Assembly: GCA_002690655.1 (NCBI GenBank)
Contig: NZFL01000016.1
Span: 111,016 to 150,464 of the forward strand
Reading direction: 5' to 3'
Source of the DNA: Pedosphaera sp.
GTDB lineage: Bacteria > Verrucomicrobiota > Verrucomicrobiia > Limisphaerales > AAA164-E04
Length of the DNA: 39,449 nt
The position numbers and the translations under genes were made by a program. Shown piece after piece: positions 1 through 7,748 of this stretch; positions within the stretch are counted from its first letter, which is position 1, and every line of letters starts with the position of its first letter. The notes beneath the pieces were generated by a model that did not search any database, was not told the origin of the DNA, and saw nothing but the letters and a program-made list of their open reading frames with translations.

Positions 1-902
1 TTGAACTGCCGAAACTCACCTTCAGGTCCCATCAGGTCCATCCGGCTGGGCATGGATACATCCATGCTCCAGGTTATGCTCACTTTATCTGGCCCTATCC
101 AGTCAACAAATGGTCCGTTTGGAATTTCCATAATGACCGGATCCGGTCCAGCTTCTGGAAAGTAATCTTTCTTGGCGTGAAATCTTGATTGAATCCACTC
201 ATCTGGCATTGCTTGGTTCAACAATAAGATCTCATGAATCGCACCCTTCATTGAGAAATTCTGGTCATTGTCATGAAAGGCTCCGATTTCATAAAAAGGA
301 TGCTTCGGGTAGCGAACCTTGCCTTGCTGAATGTGCGACTGGGCAACACGAGCTCCATCGACCCAAAGCTCCATTGAACTGCCACTGTAGTTTCCAACAA
401 CGTGGTACCATTTCCCAGGAACAAATGAAGCTTGAGACTCCAGATAGGTCAGTTTAGCTTGCGCCTCTGAAGCCAATCCAAAACAAAACCGGTCCTCACG
501 ATACCCAAGAATCCAGCCTGCCTCGATATCAGGATCATGTTGAATGGCTCCAATGATCCCGCCCCTTTCTGAAGGCCCGTCCATTCGTACCCATGTTTCG
601 ATGGCAAAAGGTCCCTGAGGCAGATTGGCATCAGCAGGGCCGTCAGAAAGAATCAACCTCTCGCCACCCCCACTGAGTTCAACTCGAGGAGGGATTGGGT
701 CCATGAGAAACTGGACCCGACCTTTGAAGACAGGTCTCGGTCCCCCCTGAATGGGCATTAACTTTTGCCCCTGTTGACGGTGTGCAGCAAAAAACCAGTG
801 GGCATGGATGAGACTTTTGTCCAACTCGGCTCCTGACAGAGGCGAAGAAAAGGCCAATGTCAGGACCAGGGCGGTCACCCCAGAAAAAAAGCTTTTTTTC
901 AT
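1..902 (-). CDS. Secreted LamG-domain protein, C-terminus outside window
   Basis: The reading frame is open from an ATG at 902 down to the window edge (about 300 residues seen). The first ~24 residues form a signal peptide (MKKSFFSG followed by a hydrophobic run, cleavage near LSGAE). Residues ~60–235 look like a LamG/concanavalin-like β-sandwich: FAIETWVRM, a GWILGY strand, GKWYHVVGNYSGSSMELWVDG and an IHEILLLNQAM closing strand. The last visible stretch (GPDKVSITWSMD) resembles the fibronectin-like N-terminal domain of purple acid phosphatases, so the missing part may be a metallophosphatase; that is inference. LamG domains usually bind glycans or other surface ligands. The gene is transcribed out of the window; the next upstream gene on the same strand is the cupin, over 400 bases away, so it is probably its own unit. 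Confidence 0.8.
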   Translation of the reverse strand, partial: MKKSFFSGVTALVLTLAFSSPLSGAELDKSLIHAHWFFAAHRQQGQKLMPIQGGPRPVFKGRVQFLMDPIPPRVELSGGGERLILSDGPADANLPQGPFAIETWVRMDGPSERGGIIGAIQHDPDIEAGWILGYREDRFCFGLASEAQAKLTYLESQASFVPGKWYHVVGNYSGSSMELWVDGARVAQSHIQQGKVRYPKHPFYEIGAFHDNDQNFSMKGAIHEILLLNQAMPDEWIQSRFHAKKDYFPEAGPDPVIMEIPNGPFVDWIGPDKVSITWSMDVSMPSRMDLMGPEGEFRQF

Positions 903-1337
903 AACAATTAAGTTAATGAGCAGATGATTACTCAACGATTTCAATGTGATCAAAGTAACGTCAGGGATAACATTGTGCAAACCTTGTTTCAGGATCGCGA
1001 CATGTGTGAGATCAAACTGAACCGGGAGCAAATATTTGCGATAAAACACATGCCTCAACTCTCATGACGAGAGGCTTTAAACCCTATGGTCAGTTGAGCC
1101 AAAAAGTTCCCAAACCTCAATCACACTCAAGCACCAAATAGAACCACTCTTCTGAATGATTGACATCGAAAGGTCGAAATGGATTTCTAGCTACCAGAGG
1201 ATTGGGAGTTATTTGAATCACTCTGACTGAAGCCAGCTCGAAAACTCCAATCCACACAAAAAGTAATCTGGAATTAAAATCGACTTTCCGATTCTGATAT
1301 TGTTACAGACAGTGGAAAATCGTTGTGGTGAGGCAAA
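903..1337. other. Intergenic stretch, mostly without genes
   Basis: No convincing gene with a start codon is present. The part next to 902 should hold the promoter of the LamG gene, but I see no strong -35/-10 pair. A short inverted repeat (GCCTC…GAGGC followed by TTTAAA) lies near 1052–1076. The minus strand at 1121–1302 holds a start-less protein-like reading frame, listed separately. Confidence 0.6.
1121..1302 (-). pseudogene. Possible gene relic, ~60 codons, no start codon
   Basis: Between a TAA (1305–1303) and a TGA (1123–1121) the minus strand is open for about 60 codons and has no ATG. The translation reads like a real β-rich protein end, with motifs such as WIGVFELASV, NPLVARNPFRPFDV and EEWFYLVLE. 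I do not recognise the family. It could be the decayed 3' end of a lost gene or a chance frame; the aromatic-rich, low-Cys composition is the only support. Confidence 0.25.
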
Positions 1338-1658
1338 TCATCGGTAGTCCTCTCGCACCGGGTGAAAGGCATCTATGATTTTACAATGGGTCAATGCCTT
1401 TCCAGAGTGAACTGCATACGAAGGGATGACGCCAACATCCCCCGCTTTGAGAACCGTAGATTGCCCCTGAATCACGAGTTCAAATTGCCCTGAAATCACA
1501 TTACATATTTGCTCATGAGCATGAGAATGTTCAGGCAGCTCGGCACCTTTATTCACATCCCAGTAAGCAAGGGTCATCGACTCACCGTGCACAAAACTAA
1601 CTTTGAACCCGGGAATCATGTCCTCCGCTTCCAAATCATCATGTTTGAAAACAGGCAT
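1338..1658 (-). CDS. Small single-domain cupin protein
   Basis: This 106-residue protein is one cupin_2 domain. Cupin motif 1 is seen as PEHSHAHEQ (His44, His46, His48, Glu49) followed by the strand ending SGQFELVIQG. Motif 2 contains GDVGVIPSYAVHSG with His84. These residues normally bind one metal ion. Small cupins of this kind serve as dioxygenases, isomerases or sensors, and the substrate cannot be told from sequence. The protein has no signal peptide, so it should be cytoplasmic. It is divergent from the heme-monooxygenase-like gene that starts 85 bases away, so the two may share a control region. The start is an ATG without a clear Shine–Dalgarno sequence. Confidence 0.85.
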   Translation of the reverse strand: MPVFKHDDLEAEDMIPGFKVSFVHGESMTLAYWDVNKGAELPEHSHAHEQICNVISGQFELVIQGQSTVLKAGDVGVIPSYAVHSGKALTHCKIIDAFHPVREDYR

Positions 1659-1743
1659 GCAGCGATTGAAAACTTGATCTCGAACAAAAAAAAGAAAAAT
1701 CCAATCACTTTACAAGTGCAGAAACTTGTGCGAAGGCTCTGGA

Positions 1744-2046
1744 ATGTACATAGCGATGAATCGATTTAAAATTGCGCCGGGTTTTGAAAATGCTTTCGAA
1801 GAAATGTGGAGAAACCGTGAATCTTACCTTGACGAAGTTCCGGGTTTCCAAAAATTCAACCTTATCAAGGGCACCACTGAAGATACGCATACCACTTATG
1901 TGTCGCACTCAACCTGGGCCTCTCGGAAAGTATTTGTGGATTGGACAGATTCAGAAGCATTCCGGAAAGCTCATAGTCAGGCGAAATCCCCTGAAGGCAT
2001 GCACCTTTCTCATCCAAAATTCGAAGGTTTTGAAGTGATTATGTGA
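1744..2046 (+). CDS. IsdG/HmoA-like antibiotic biosynthesis monooxygenase family protein
   Basis: This 100-residue dimeric α+β barrel (ABM) protein probably degrades heme with release of iron. It carries the three positions that define the IsdG-type triad, Asn6 (MYIAMNRF), Trp67 (FVDWTDSE) and His77 (FRKAHSQ), with the Trp–His spacing of ten residues known from IsdG. The start at ATG 1744 is chosen because GAAGG at 1732–1736 is a well-placed ribosome binding site; an in-frame TTG at 1726 would add six residues but lacks one. The gene ends 13 bases from the convergent sialate esterase gene. It is divergent from the cupin gene. The triad is visible; heme as substrate is inferred from the family, since some ABM proteins act on other compounds. 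Confidence 0.85.
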   Translation: MYIAMNRFKIAPGFENAFEEMWRNRESYLDEVPGFQKFNLIKGTTEDTHTTYVSHSTWASRKVFVDWTDSEAFRKAHSQAKSPEGMHLSHPKFEGFEVIM

Positions 2047-2059
2047 ACAGAAATGGGTC

Positions 2060-3481
2060 TTAATGAGTATCTTTCAAGTTACTCATCAGATATTGGTCTG
2101 TCCGAAATAAATTCACAGGCAATCCTTCATTGGAAAATAGGTTGGGTATTGCCGTGTTGCTGAATCCGAACCGGACTGCCACTGGTTGGGTTATTTTTTC
2201 AGTGAATACTAAAACTGTACTGCCATCAATTGTTGCGCTGGCTGGCAGAAATTTTCCATTTTCACCTGCTACATAGAATTCATTGGGACCCCCCCCACGC
2301 GCCACCAAGCCACTTTCTGCGTTATCGAAGAAGACTCGAATTTTCTGACCTTCAATCTCCATGCGACTGTATTGTGGGCTTCGGTGAGGAATGTTTTTAT
2401 GACCATAAGTTGCACTCAGAGCATAGTTGGCTAAACGCAGGCCGACATCGCGTTTATTGTTGGGATGAATGTTTTTAACATCATCCACCAAATCACTTAT
2501 GACAACCATCCCTGTATTGGGGTGAGATGCACTTTTGGTTTGGGCTTCACGCAGGAGCGGGCAAACGCTGGGTTTCCCATATGAGTAGGGAGCAATCTGC
2601 ACGAAGTAAAATGGAAAGTTTTGTTTCCAGGCAGTGCGCCATGCCCCGATCATTTTAGTGAACAATTTTTCATAGGCATAAGCAATGTCTACGTTGCTTT
2701 CTCCTTGATACCAGATTGCACCGGCAATTCGATAGGAGGTGATGGGATGGATCATGGCATTATAGCAAAGCCCAGCATCTTTTGGCCACCATGCAAAAGG
2801 TTGAATCTGACTGGCTGCCACTTGCAATTCCGAATCACTTTCCACCAACTCGCGAGGTGTCCAGACTTCGGCTGGCGTCCCACCCCAGTTACTGTTGATC
2901 AAGCCTACTGGAGCCCCAAGTTTTTGACGCAATTGCTTTCCAAAAAAGTAACCCACGGCACTGAAACGCATCATTTCCTCAGGAGTGCAAACCTCCCAGC
3001 TGCCCTCACAACGGTCTTGTGGGAAGCGTGCCGTTGTTTTGGGGATATGGAAAAACCGAATATTGGGGTCATTGGCATTCGGAGCTTCGTCCTTGCATTG
3101 CTGAAGACCATGGTTACCGCTCCATTCCATGTTGCTCTGTCCACCGCAAACCCATACTTCGCCGATTAGGATGTCCTTTAGTTCAATGGAATTGGATCCT
3201 GCAACTTGCATCGAGTAAGGACCACCTGCATTCGGAGTGAGGATTGAGACAGACCAGCTCCCCCCACTATCAGCGGAAGTCTCGGTGATGGAATCATCCC
3301 AACTTGGAATCACCTGGACTTTTTCAGCAGGGTTGGCCCAACCCCAAATTGTCACATTTGACTCTTTCTGAAGAACCATGTGATCACCGATGATGCTGGG
3401 AAGTCTTACATCAGCCTTGATTGAACAAGTCAGGGTCAGTGCAAGATTGCCAAATAAAAAGAAAAAGATATGGTTTTTCAT
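2060..3481 (-). CDS. Secreted sialate O-acetylesterase (SASA/DUF303, SGNH hydrolase)
   Basis: The protein has 473 residues and starts with a signal peptide ending near SIKADV. It is exported and should remove O-acetyl groups from sialic acid or other acetylated sugars. A β-sandwich N-terminal part (DHMVLQ at ~34, WGWANPAEKV at ~47) is followed by the SGNH catalytic domain. The nucleophile is Ser116 in GGQSNMEW, the oxyanion block is IWYQGESNV near 264, and the C-terminal His339 lies in NIHPNNKRDVG. Family members normally have Asp two residues before this His (DIHP); here it is Asn337. A Gly/Pro-rich β-domain closes the protein. It stands alone on this strand, with no sialidase or other sugar gene beside it. 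The Asn makes activity uncertain, while everything else fits the family well. Confidence 0.92.
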   Translation of the reverse strand: MKNHIFFFLFGNLALTLTCSIKADVRLPSIIGDHMVLQKESNVTIWGWANPAEKVQVIPSWDDSITETSADSGGSWSVSILTPNAGGPYSMQVAGSNSIELKDILIGEVWVCGGQSNMEWSGNHGLQQCKDEAPNANDPNIRFFHIPKTTARFPQDRCEGSWEVCTPEEMMRFSAVGYFFGKQLRQKLGAPVGLINSNWGGTPAEVWTPRELVESDSELQVAASQIQPFAWWPKDAGLCYNAMIHPITSYRIAGAIWYQGESNVDIAYAYEKLFTKMIGAWRTAWKQNFPFYFVQIAPYSYGKPSVCPLLREAQTKSASHPNTGMVVISDLVDDVKNIHPNNKRDVGLRLANYALSATYGHKNIPHRSPQYSRMEIEGQKIRVFFDNAESGLVARGGGPNEFYVAGENGKFLPASATIDGSTVLVFTEKITQPVAVRFGFSNTAIPNLFSNEGLPVNLFRTDQYLMSNLKDTH

Positions 3482-3547
3482 TGGAAATTCAAATGTTAGA
3501 TGAAGTTAGGTTTCATTGCAAAAAAACTCACTCATAGCCAGCATTTA

Positions 3548-3847
3548 TCAACCAGAGGGATCGGGTTTAATGGATAGCTGATGATGCTTGAGAGTGTCAC
3601 CGGGCCATACTTGCTGAGGAGGAAGCAATTTTTCTCTTTCCATGGTTACCAAAACATCACAAGCCTGATCCGAATTCGATTCAAGGCAATAAAGTTCAAA
3701 GACTGCCAAATCGAACGAAGGACGAAAATCCTCAGACAAGGAGTGAGGATCTATGCCAGCCAGGAATCCTCGTCGATCCTGGAGGCGTTTGTTTTGTAAC
3801 AGGGCATGCCTATACGATTGATGCGACTGATTATGTCTGAGGGAAAC
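3548..3847 (-). other. Open frame of 99 codons directly after, and in phase with, a TGA stop
   Basis: The frame of the 633-residue gene ends with TGA at 3850–3848 and then continues in the same phase for 99 sense codons to a stop at 3548. No ATG is present; a TTG at 3739 is the only fair start. The translation contains protein-like stretches (DLAVFELYCLE, QACDVLVTMEREK, WPGDTLKHHQLSI), and the last one resembles a β-sandwich strand pair. It does not continue the helical repeats of the preceding protein. It may be a separate decayed gene, a C-terminal domain cut off by a recent stop, or chance. An antisense frame (3581–3799) looks less likely. Confidence 0.3.
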
Positions 3848-5749
3848 TCATTGATCAAAAAGTAAAGGGGCAGGCGTCGTGATCTGCAACTCTAGAGCTT
3901 CAAGCCGAAAGGCTTGAGTCGGAAATAAATCCTGCCGACTGAGAAGCACAAGTTGCTTTCTGGCTTCCTCACTGCGACCATTCCGAACAAGCCATTCAAC
4001 ATTTACAAAAGCATAGATCGCAGATTCACGATTCCCCAATTTGTTTTTATCAATGGTCTTAAGCCATTGGGCTGCCTTTTGATCATTCTCTTGCAGCATA
4101 TACGCACAGGCTACCAGCAGACGATGCGTGTCGTCCATTACGGCTTCGGATCGAGACGCCAAGAAGGATTCCAGAGCCTTTACGGTATCATCAAGCACGA
4201 GAATGGCTGTCTCAAGACGGCGAACATCTGTATCAGGCATGTCGGAACGCAACTCAAACAAAGCCTGATCAGCTTCCGAGAGTGCGGCAGAATTACCAGC
4301 CGCTTTAGCTGAGCGATAGAGCAAAAGCGAGTATGACACACGATCTTGCAATGACGCATCATGCAGCTGAAGAAATTCCAGAGCTTCAGCTCCCAACCCT
4401 ACGCTTAACATTCCGTTTACCATATTTAAGACATTTGTTTCATCCTTGAGCGGGCTTAGTTTGATGAGTTCCGAGAATGCGTTTGAAGCTGAGGGTCGCC
4501 GATTTAATTTCCCCTGTGAGATACCCTCCAGATAATAGGCATAAGGTTTCAACAATTTAACACCTGCCTTTTGACTACGAAGCTTTACAGCCAGCGCCGT
4601 TGCTTGAAGCCAGTGTTCGGTCTCAAGCAACAAGTCTCCATAGCCTACCCAATAAGCAGCTTCATCCTCAAACCGTGACTGTGTTTGATCTAGCAATTCA
4701 AATGATTTCTTTGGTATTCCAACCTGTTGGTAAGCATGAGCTATTTGGAGCACTTCATTCAGTCTGCTGATTGGACGATTTACCAGTAGCGGCCAATATT
4801 GAGCGGCTTCGAAAATAGCCTTTTTTGGCTGCTTTGCTGCCATGAGTAGTTCCCAGTATGCAGCATGCTGGACGGGTTGATCTTCTTGATTTTTCTTAAC
4901 CTCCCTGAATACTGAAGCATATCCATCCAATAATTCAAAATGCCTGTAAATCTGCAAAAGCAGCTTGCGTGAAATAGCACTGAGTTCATCGTTTCCATCT
5001 GCCATTGAATTGAGGAATCGCACACCCTCCAGAGAAGTCTCAAATATGGCCTGATTCAACACAGTCAAAGCGGATTCGTAAGCCTTCAACTCCGGAAATG
5101 CCCCCTGTAATTGTGCAGCATGTTGCTCTTTGACTTGATTGAAACTTCCATAACTTCCAGATTCGAAAAGCAGTTCCACCAACCTCTTAGCTTGATTGGG
5201 AGCAAGTTTTTCACAAGCAAGTAAAATGTCGGTCAGCTGCTCATGCAGCCCTTGCCGATTCATGAAGGAAATGACAAGGTCAAGATCGGAAAGATTATTG
5301 CTGGTAATGGCTAAAAGCTTTTCGCTGCGCTTGGTCAGATCCCTGATGTCCGAGGGATCCAACGACTCCATGCTCATACTATTGGTAAGCATCATACGAT
5401 AAAGAGTCGGATCGATACTATTTTTCAACAATGCCACCCGCAACTGATAGGCTGCTTCACTCCAATTTTGTTGATCCATTGCGGCGACAGCTCTGGCCTT
5501 GAGTTGCTTTACTTCCCGGATTTTGTAGAGACTCGACTTGACCTTTAGCTCGCTGCCATCAGGGGCAATGTTCCAAAGAGGGGCCATATAAAACCCTACA
5601 CAAAGAAACGCAAAAATAAGGCTTAATACGGTGTAACGGAATCCCGGCTTGTTGATCATGATGGACAACAAAGCTGATTGTCCTGCCTTTTGCTGCAGCT
5701 TGCGTCTCCAAGCACTGGACTTCCCTCTTCTTTTCCGGTTTTTTGGCAT
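3848..5749 (-). CDS. Membrane-anchored helical-repeat (TPR-like) protein
   Basis: The 633-residue protein starts with a very basic segment (KNRKRRGKSSAWRRKLQQK), then one membrane span at about residues 39–58 (YTVLSLIFAFLCVGFYMAPL), so it is probably anchored with the long C-terminal part outside the cytoplasm. The rest is almost wholly α-helical, with degenerate TPR-type pairs such as AMDQQNWSEAAYQLRVALLK near 90 and ALEFLQLHDASLQDRVSYSL near 460. Such proteins are scaffolds for assembly of secretion, polysaccharide or sorting complexes. It follows the ACP-like gene on the same strand after 40 bases and they are probably co-transcribed. I do not recognise a named family. An in-phase open frame follows its stop (3548–3847). 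Confidence 0.85.
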   Translation of the reverse strand: MPKNRKRRGKSSAWRRKLQQKAGQSALLSIMINKPGFRYTVLSLIFAFLCVGFYMAPLWNIAPDGSELKVKSSLYKIREVKQLKARAVAAMDQQNWSEAAYQLRVALLKNSIDPTLYRMMLTNSMSMESLDPSDIRDLTKRSEKLLAITSNNLSDLDLVISFMNRQGLHEQLTDILLACEKLAPNQAKRLVELLFESGSYGSFNQVKEQHAAQLQGAFPELKAYESALTVLNQAIFETSLEGVRFLNSMADGNDELSAISRKLLLQIYRHFELLDGYASVFREVKKNQEDQPVQHAAYWELLMAAKQPKKAIFEAAQYWPLLVNRPISRLNEVLQIAHAYQQVGIPKKSFELLDQTQSRFEDEAAYWVGYGDLLLETEHWLQATALAVKLRSQKAGVKLLKPYAYYLEGISQGKLNRRPSASNAFSELIKLSPLKDETNVLNMVNGMLSVGLGAEALEFLQLHDASLQDRVSYSLLLYRSAKAAGNSAALSEADQALFELRSDMPDTDVRRLETAILVLDDTVKALESFLASRSEAVMDDTHRLLVACAYMLQENDQKAAQWLKTIDKNKLGNRESAIYAFVNVEWLVRNGRSEEARKQLVLLSRQDLFPTQAFRLEALELQITTPAPLLFDQ

Positions 5750-5789
5750 CTGTTGCGAATGCTAATTAAAATTCTCTACTTGTTAAGCC

Positions 5790-6077
5790 TTAATAAACAT
5801 CAGAACGATTTTTCTGGCAGCTAAAGGCCCATTGAACTAAATCATTCCAAGTCTCAAATTGCAGGCCCTGATCGTCTAAAGGTGAATCACCAAATTGATG
5901 TTCGATCCACGAAAATACTTCTGCCAGATCCAAGGAATCCATCCCAAGAGCGTGATCGAAAACCGGGGCCGACATATCGAAGGCGTGCGCACCGTCATCA
6001 TAACGACGCACTATTTGAAGCAATTTGGCTTCGAATAATTGACTGATTGCTTTTTCTGGTTTTGCTTCCATGTTCAT
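5790..6077 (-). CDS. Orphan acyl-carrier-protein-like protein
   Basis: The 95-residue product has the size and pattern of an acyl/peptidyl carrier protein. The phosphopantetheine site is seen at GMDSLD (Ser48), followed by the helix LAEVFSWIEHQFG that in ACPs contacts partner enzymes; the C-terminal TWNDLVQWA matches helix IV. It is clearly divergent from the fatty-acid ACP at 37900–38145. I chose the start MNMEAKPEK at 6077 because homology begins there, but the frame is open up to an ATG at 6368, which would add 97 residues with several Cys and no carrier-protein likeness. No acyl ligase, condensing enzyme or transferase lies beside it. It precedes the membrane helical-repeat protein by 40 bases, which suggests a role in acylating or tethering something at the membrane (inference). 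Confidence 0.7.
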   Translation of the reverse strand: MNMEAKPEKAISQLFEAKLLQIVRRYDDGAHAFDMSAPVFDHALGMDSLDLAEVFSWIEHQFGDSPLDDQGLQFETWNDLVQWAFSCQKNRSDVY

Positions 6078-6781
6078 TGGAATGGTGCGCAGATGAACTC
6101 GTGGCTTCGCCCTGATAACATCTGGTTTGCAGCAAACCGAAAATGACTTTTTATTCCTTATACCTCCTGCATCGCACTGCTCACAAGATCTTCTAAACAG
6201 AATATTTGTGTCAACAATTTCAGAATTTTGAAGCCATAGGCATTCTAGGCAAATCCTCCGAAAGTCTTGATCCACCCATGAGATTACGATCACTGGAAAG
6301 CCAGAGTTACGAGGCAGGTGTATTTTGATACCATCAGGCCATGAATGAGTCGATGCCTCATGTTTCACGAATCTTACAATTTGAACTCCGCTTATGGAGA
6401 TTTAGATTGTGCCGTTGGGAAGAAGCAATCTCTACTTATTGAGCAATAAAGAATGATTCCCTCCATACTTGTGCAAATGAACGTGCCGACTTTGTTATTC
6501 GATGAGAGGGCCCGACCAATCTCAGGCAGCCTTGACCAGAAGCAACAAAAGGAGATATGCCGGGTGATTTTTGGTATGACAAGAGGTCTCATGCAATTAA
6601 AAAAGATCTTTATTCATAAGCTGAATGCGGCAGATAATGCGCAGATTCAGTTGCAGACTGTTTGTGCTTACAAACGCACAGTTGTCGTTCCAATGTAGAT
6701 CATCTAAGAGTTGACAAGAGTTTGAGTCAAAAGTTAAAAAGTACCTCAGTTTGTTACTGAGCAAAGACAGGATCAACACGT
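6078..6781. other. 700-base stretch with no confident gene
   Basis: Besides the uncertain upstream extension of the ACP-like frame (6078–6368, minus), the plus strand has an 81-codon frame at 6453–6698 whose start reads plausibly (QMNVPTLLFDERARP, LDQKQQKEICRVIFG). It has no clear ribosome binding site and no recognisable family. The last 70 bases hold the probable promoter of the prepilin-like gene. Confidence 0.4.
6711..6739 (+). promoter_or_regulatory. σ70-type promoter of the prepilin-like gene
   Basis: A perfect TTGACA (6711–6716) is followed after 17 bases by TTAAAA (6734–6739), a four-of-six match to the -10 consensus. Transcription would begin near 6746, giving a leader of about 36 bases that contains AGGA upstream of the ATG at 6782. 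Confidence 0.5.
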
Positions 6782-7666
6782 ATGAATATCAAAACAAAAA
6801 ACCAGCAGTATCGAGGTCGCCTGAAGAAAGGATTCACTTTGATCGAGCTTTTGGTGGTGATTGCGATTATTGCCATACTCGCAGGCATGCTGCTGCCCGC
6901 TTTGAGTAAGGCCAAGACCAAGGCTCAAGGCATCAAATGCATGAACAATGGACGCCAAATGATGCTCGCGTTCAAGATCTATGCTACGGACAACGAAGAT
7001 TGGCTGCCACCAAATCCAGACGACGGCAATACCAGTGGGAACAACTGGTGCGCTGGTAGCATGAATAACCAACAACACGCCACCAATTTTCAGATGTTAC
7101 TGGACCCAAGAACATCCAAATTGGGGCCTTATGTGGGATCACATCAGATCTTCAGATGTCCCGCAGACAGAAGCACAGTGAAAGTGGGTGGTAAGGTTGT
7201 TCCGAGGGTACGCTCGTGGGCGATGAGCCAAGCGGTTGGAACAATATCAACCTCGAAGAAACAGGCAGTGAATGGACCTTGGTTGGATAACGCCCATGGT
7301 CATAGAGCATGCAGACCATACAAAACATATGGCAAGGAATCTGATGCCACGAGCCCTGGCCCATCAAATCTGTGGGTGTTTCTGGACGAAGATGAGCGCA
7401 GCATCAATGACGCCGGCTTCGCTGTAGGTATGAATCAGCAGGAATGGATCGATTGGCCGGCTACCTACCACAACAGAGCAGCTAACTTTGCTTTCATGGA
7501 CGGACACAGCGAAATCAAGAAGTGGACTGATCCAAATACAGATCTACCCGCCCGTAATGGCTCAGTCTCTAGAATGGCCGTGGCCGGGAGTCGTGACGCT
7601 ATATGGGTACAGCTCAGAACTTCGGCTCGGTGCGACGGACAACCACTACCATACGGAAGCCCGTAG
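6782..7666 (+). CDS. Prepilin-type N-terminal cleavage/methylation protein (pseudopilin-like)
   Basis: The 294-residue protein has a classic class III leader: basic [17 protein letters not shown], cleavage between Gly17 and Phe18, Glu22 at mature position 5 and the hydrophobic helix [21 protein letters not shown]-terminal globular domain follows, ending with the [19 protein letters not shown] block that is typical of the large paralogous families of such proteins in Verrucomicrobiota and Planctomycetota. These are exported, processed by a prepilin peptidase and probably form surface or periplasmic fibres; individual roles are unknown. No type II secretion or type IV pilus gene is adjacent, so it depends on machinery elsewhere. 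It has its own promoter and terminator and stands as a single-gene unit. Confidence 0.9.
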   Translation: MNIKTKNQQYRGRLKKGFTLIELLVVIAIIAILAGMLLPALSKAKTKAQGIKCMNNGRQMMLAFKIYATDNEDWLPPNPDDGNTSGNNWCAGSMNNQQHATNFQMLLDPRTSKLGPYVGSHQIFRCPADRSTVKVGGKVVPRVRSWAMSQAVGTISTSKKQAVNGPWLDNAHGHRACRPYKTYGKESDATSPGPSNLWVFLDEDERSINDAGFAVGMNQQEWIDWPATYHNRAANFAFMDGHSEIKKWTDPNTDLPARNGSVSRMAVAGSRDAIWVQLRTSARCDGQPLPYGSP

Positions 7667-7686
7667 TTGGTTCATACAATGTCCAA

Positions 7687-7728
7687 CAACAAAAAAGCCA
7701 TGCTCCAGCGAGCATGGCTTTTTTGTTG
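7687..7728. terminator. Perfect 19-bp bidirectional terminator
   Basis: Bases 7687–7705 pair without mismatch with 7710–7728 around a CAGC loop (7706–7709). The GC-rich core GCCATGCTC is flanked by A6 on one side and T6 on the other, so the hairpin terminates on both strands. It lies between the convergent prepilin-like gene (stop 7666) and pdxJ (stop 7749). Confidence 0.92.
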
Positions 7729-7748
7729 AAAAATCTGCTGAACAAATC

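Noticed and set aside
2621-3169. 182-codon plus-strand ORF
   Set aside because: It lies wholly antisense to the sialate esterase gene and has no protein-like features.
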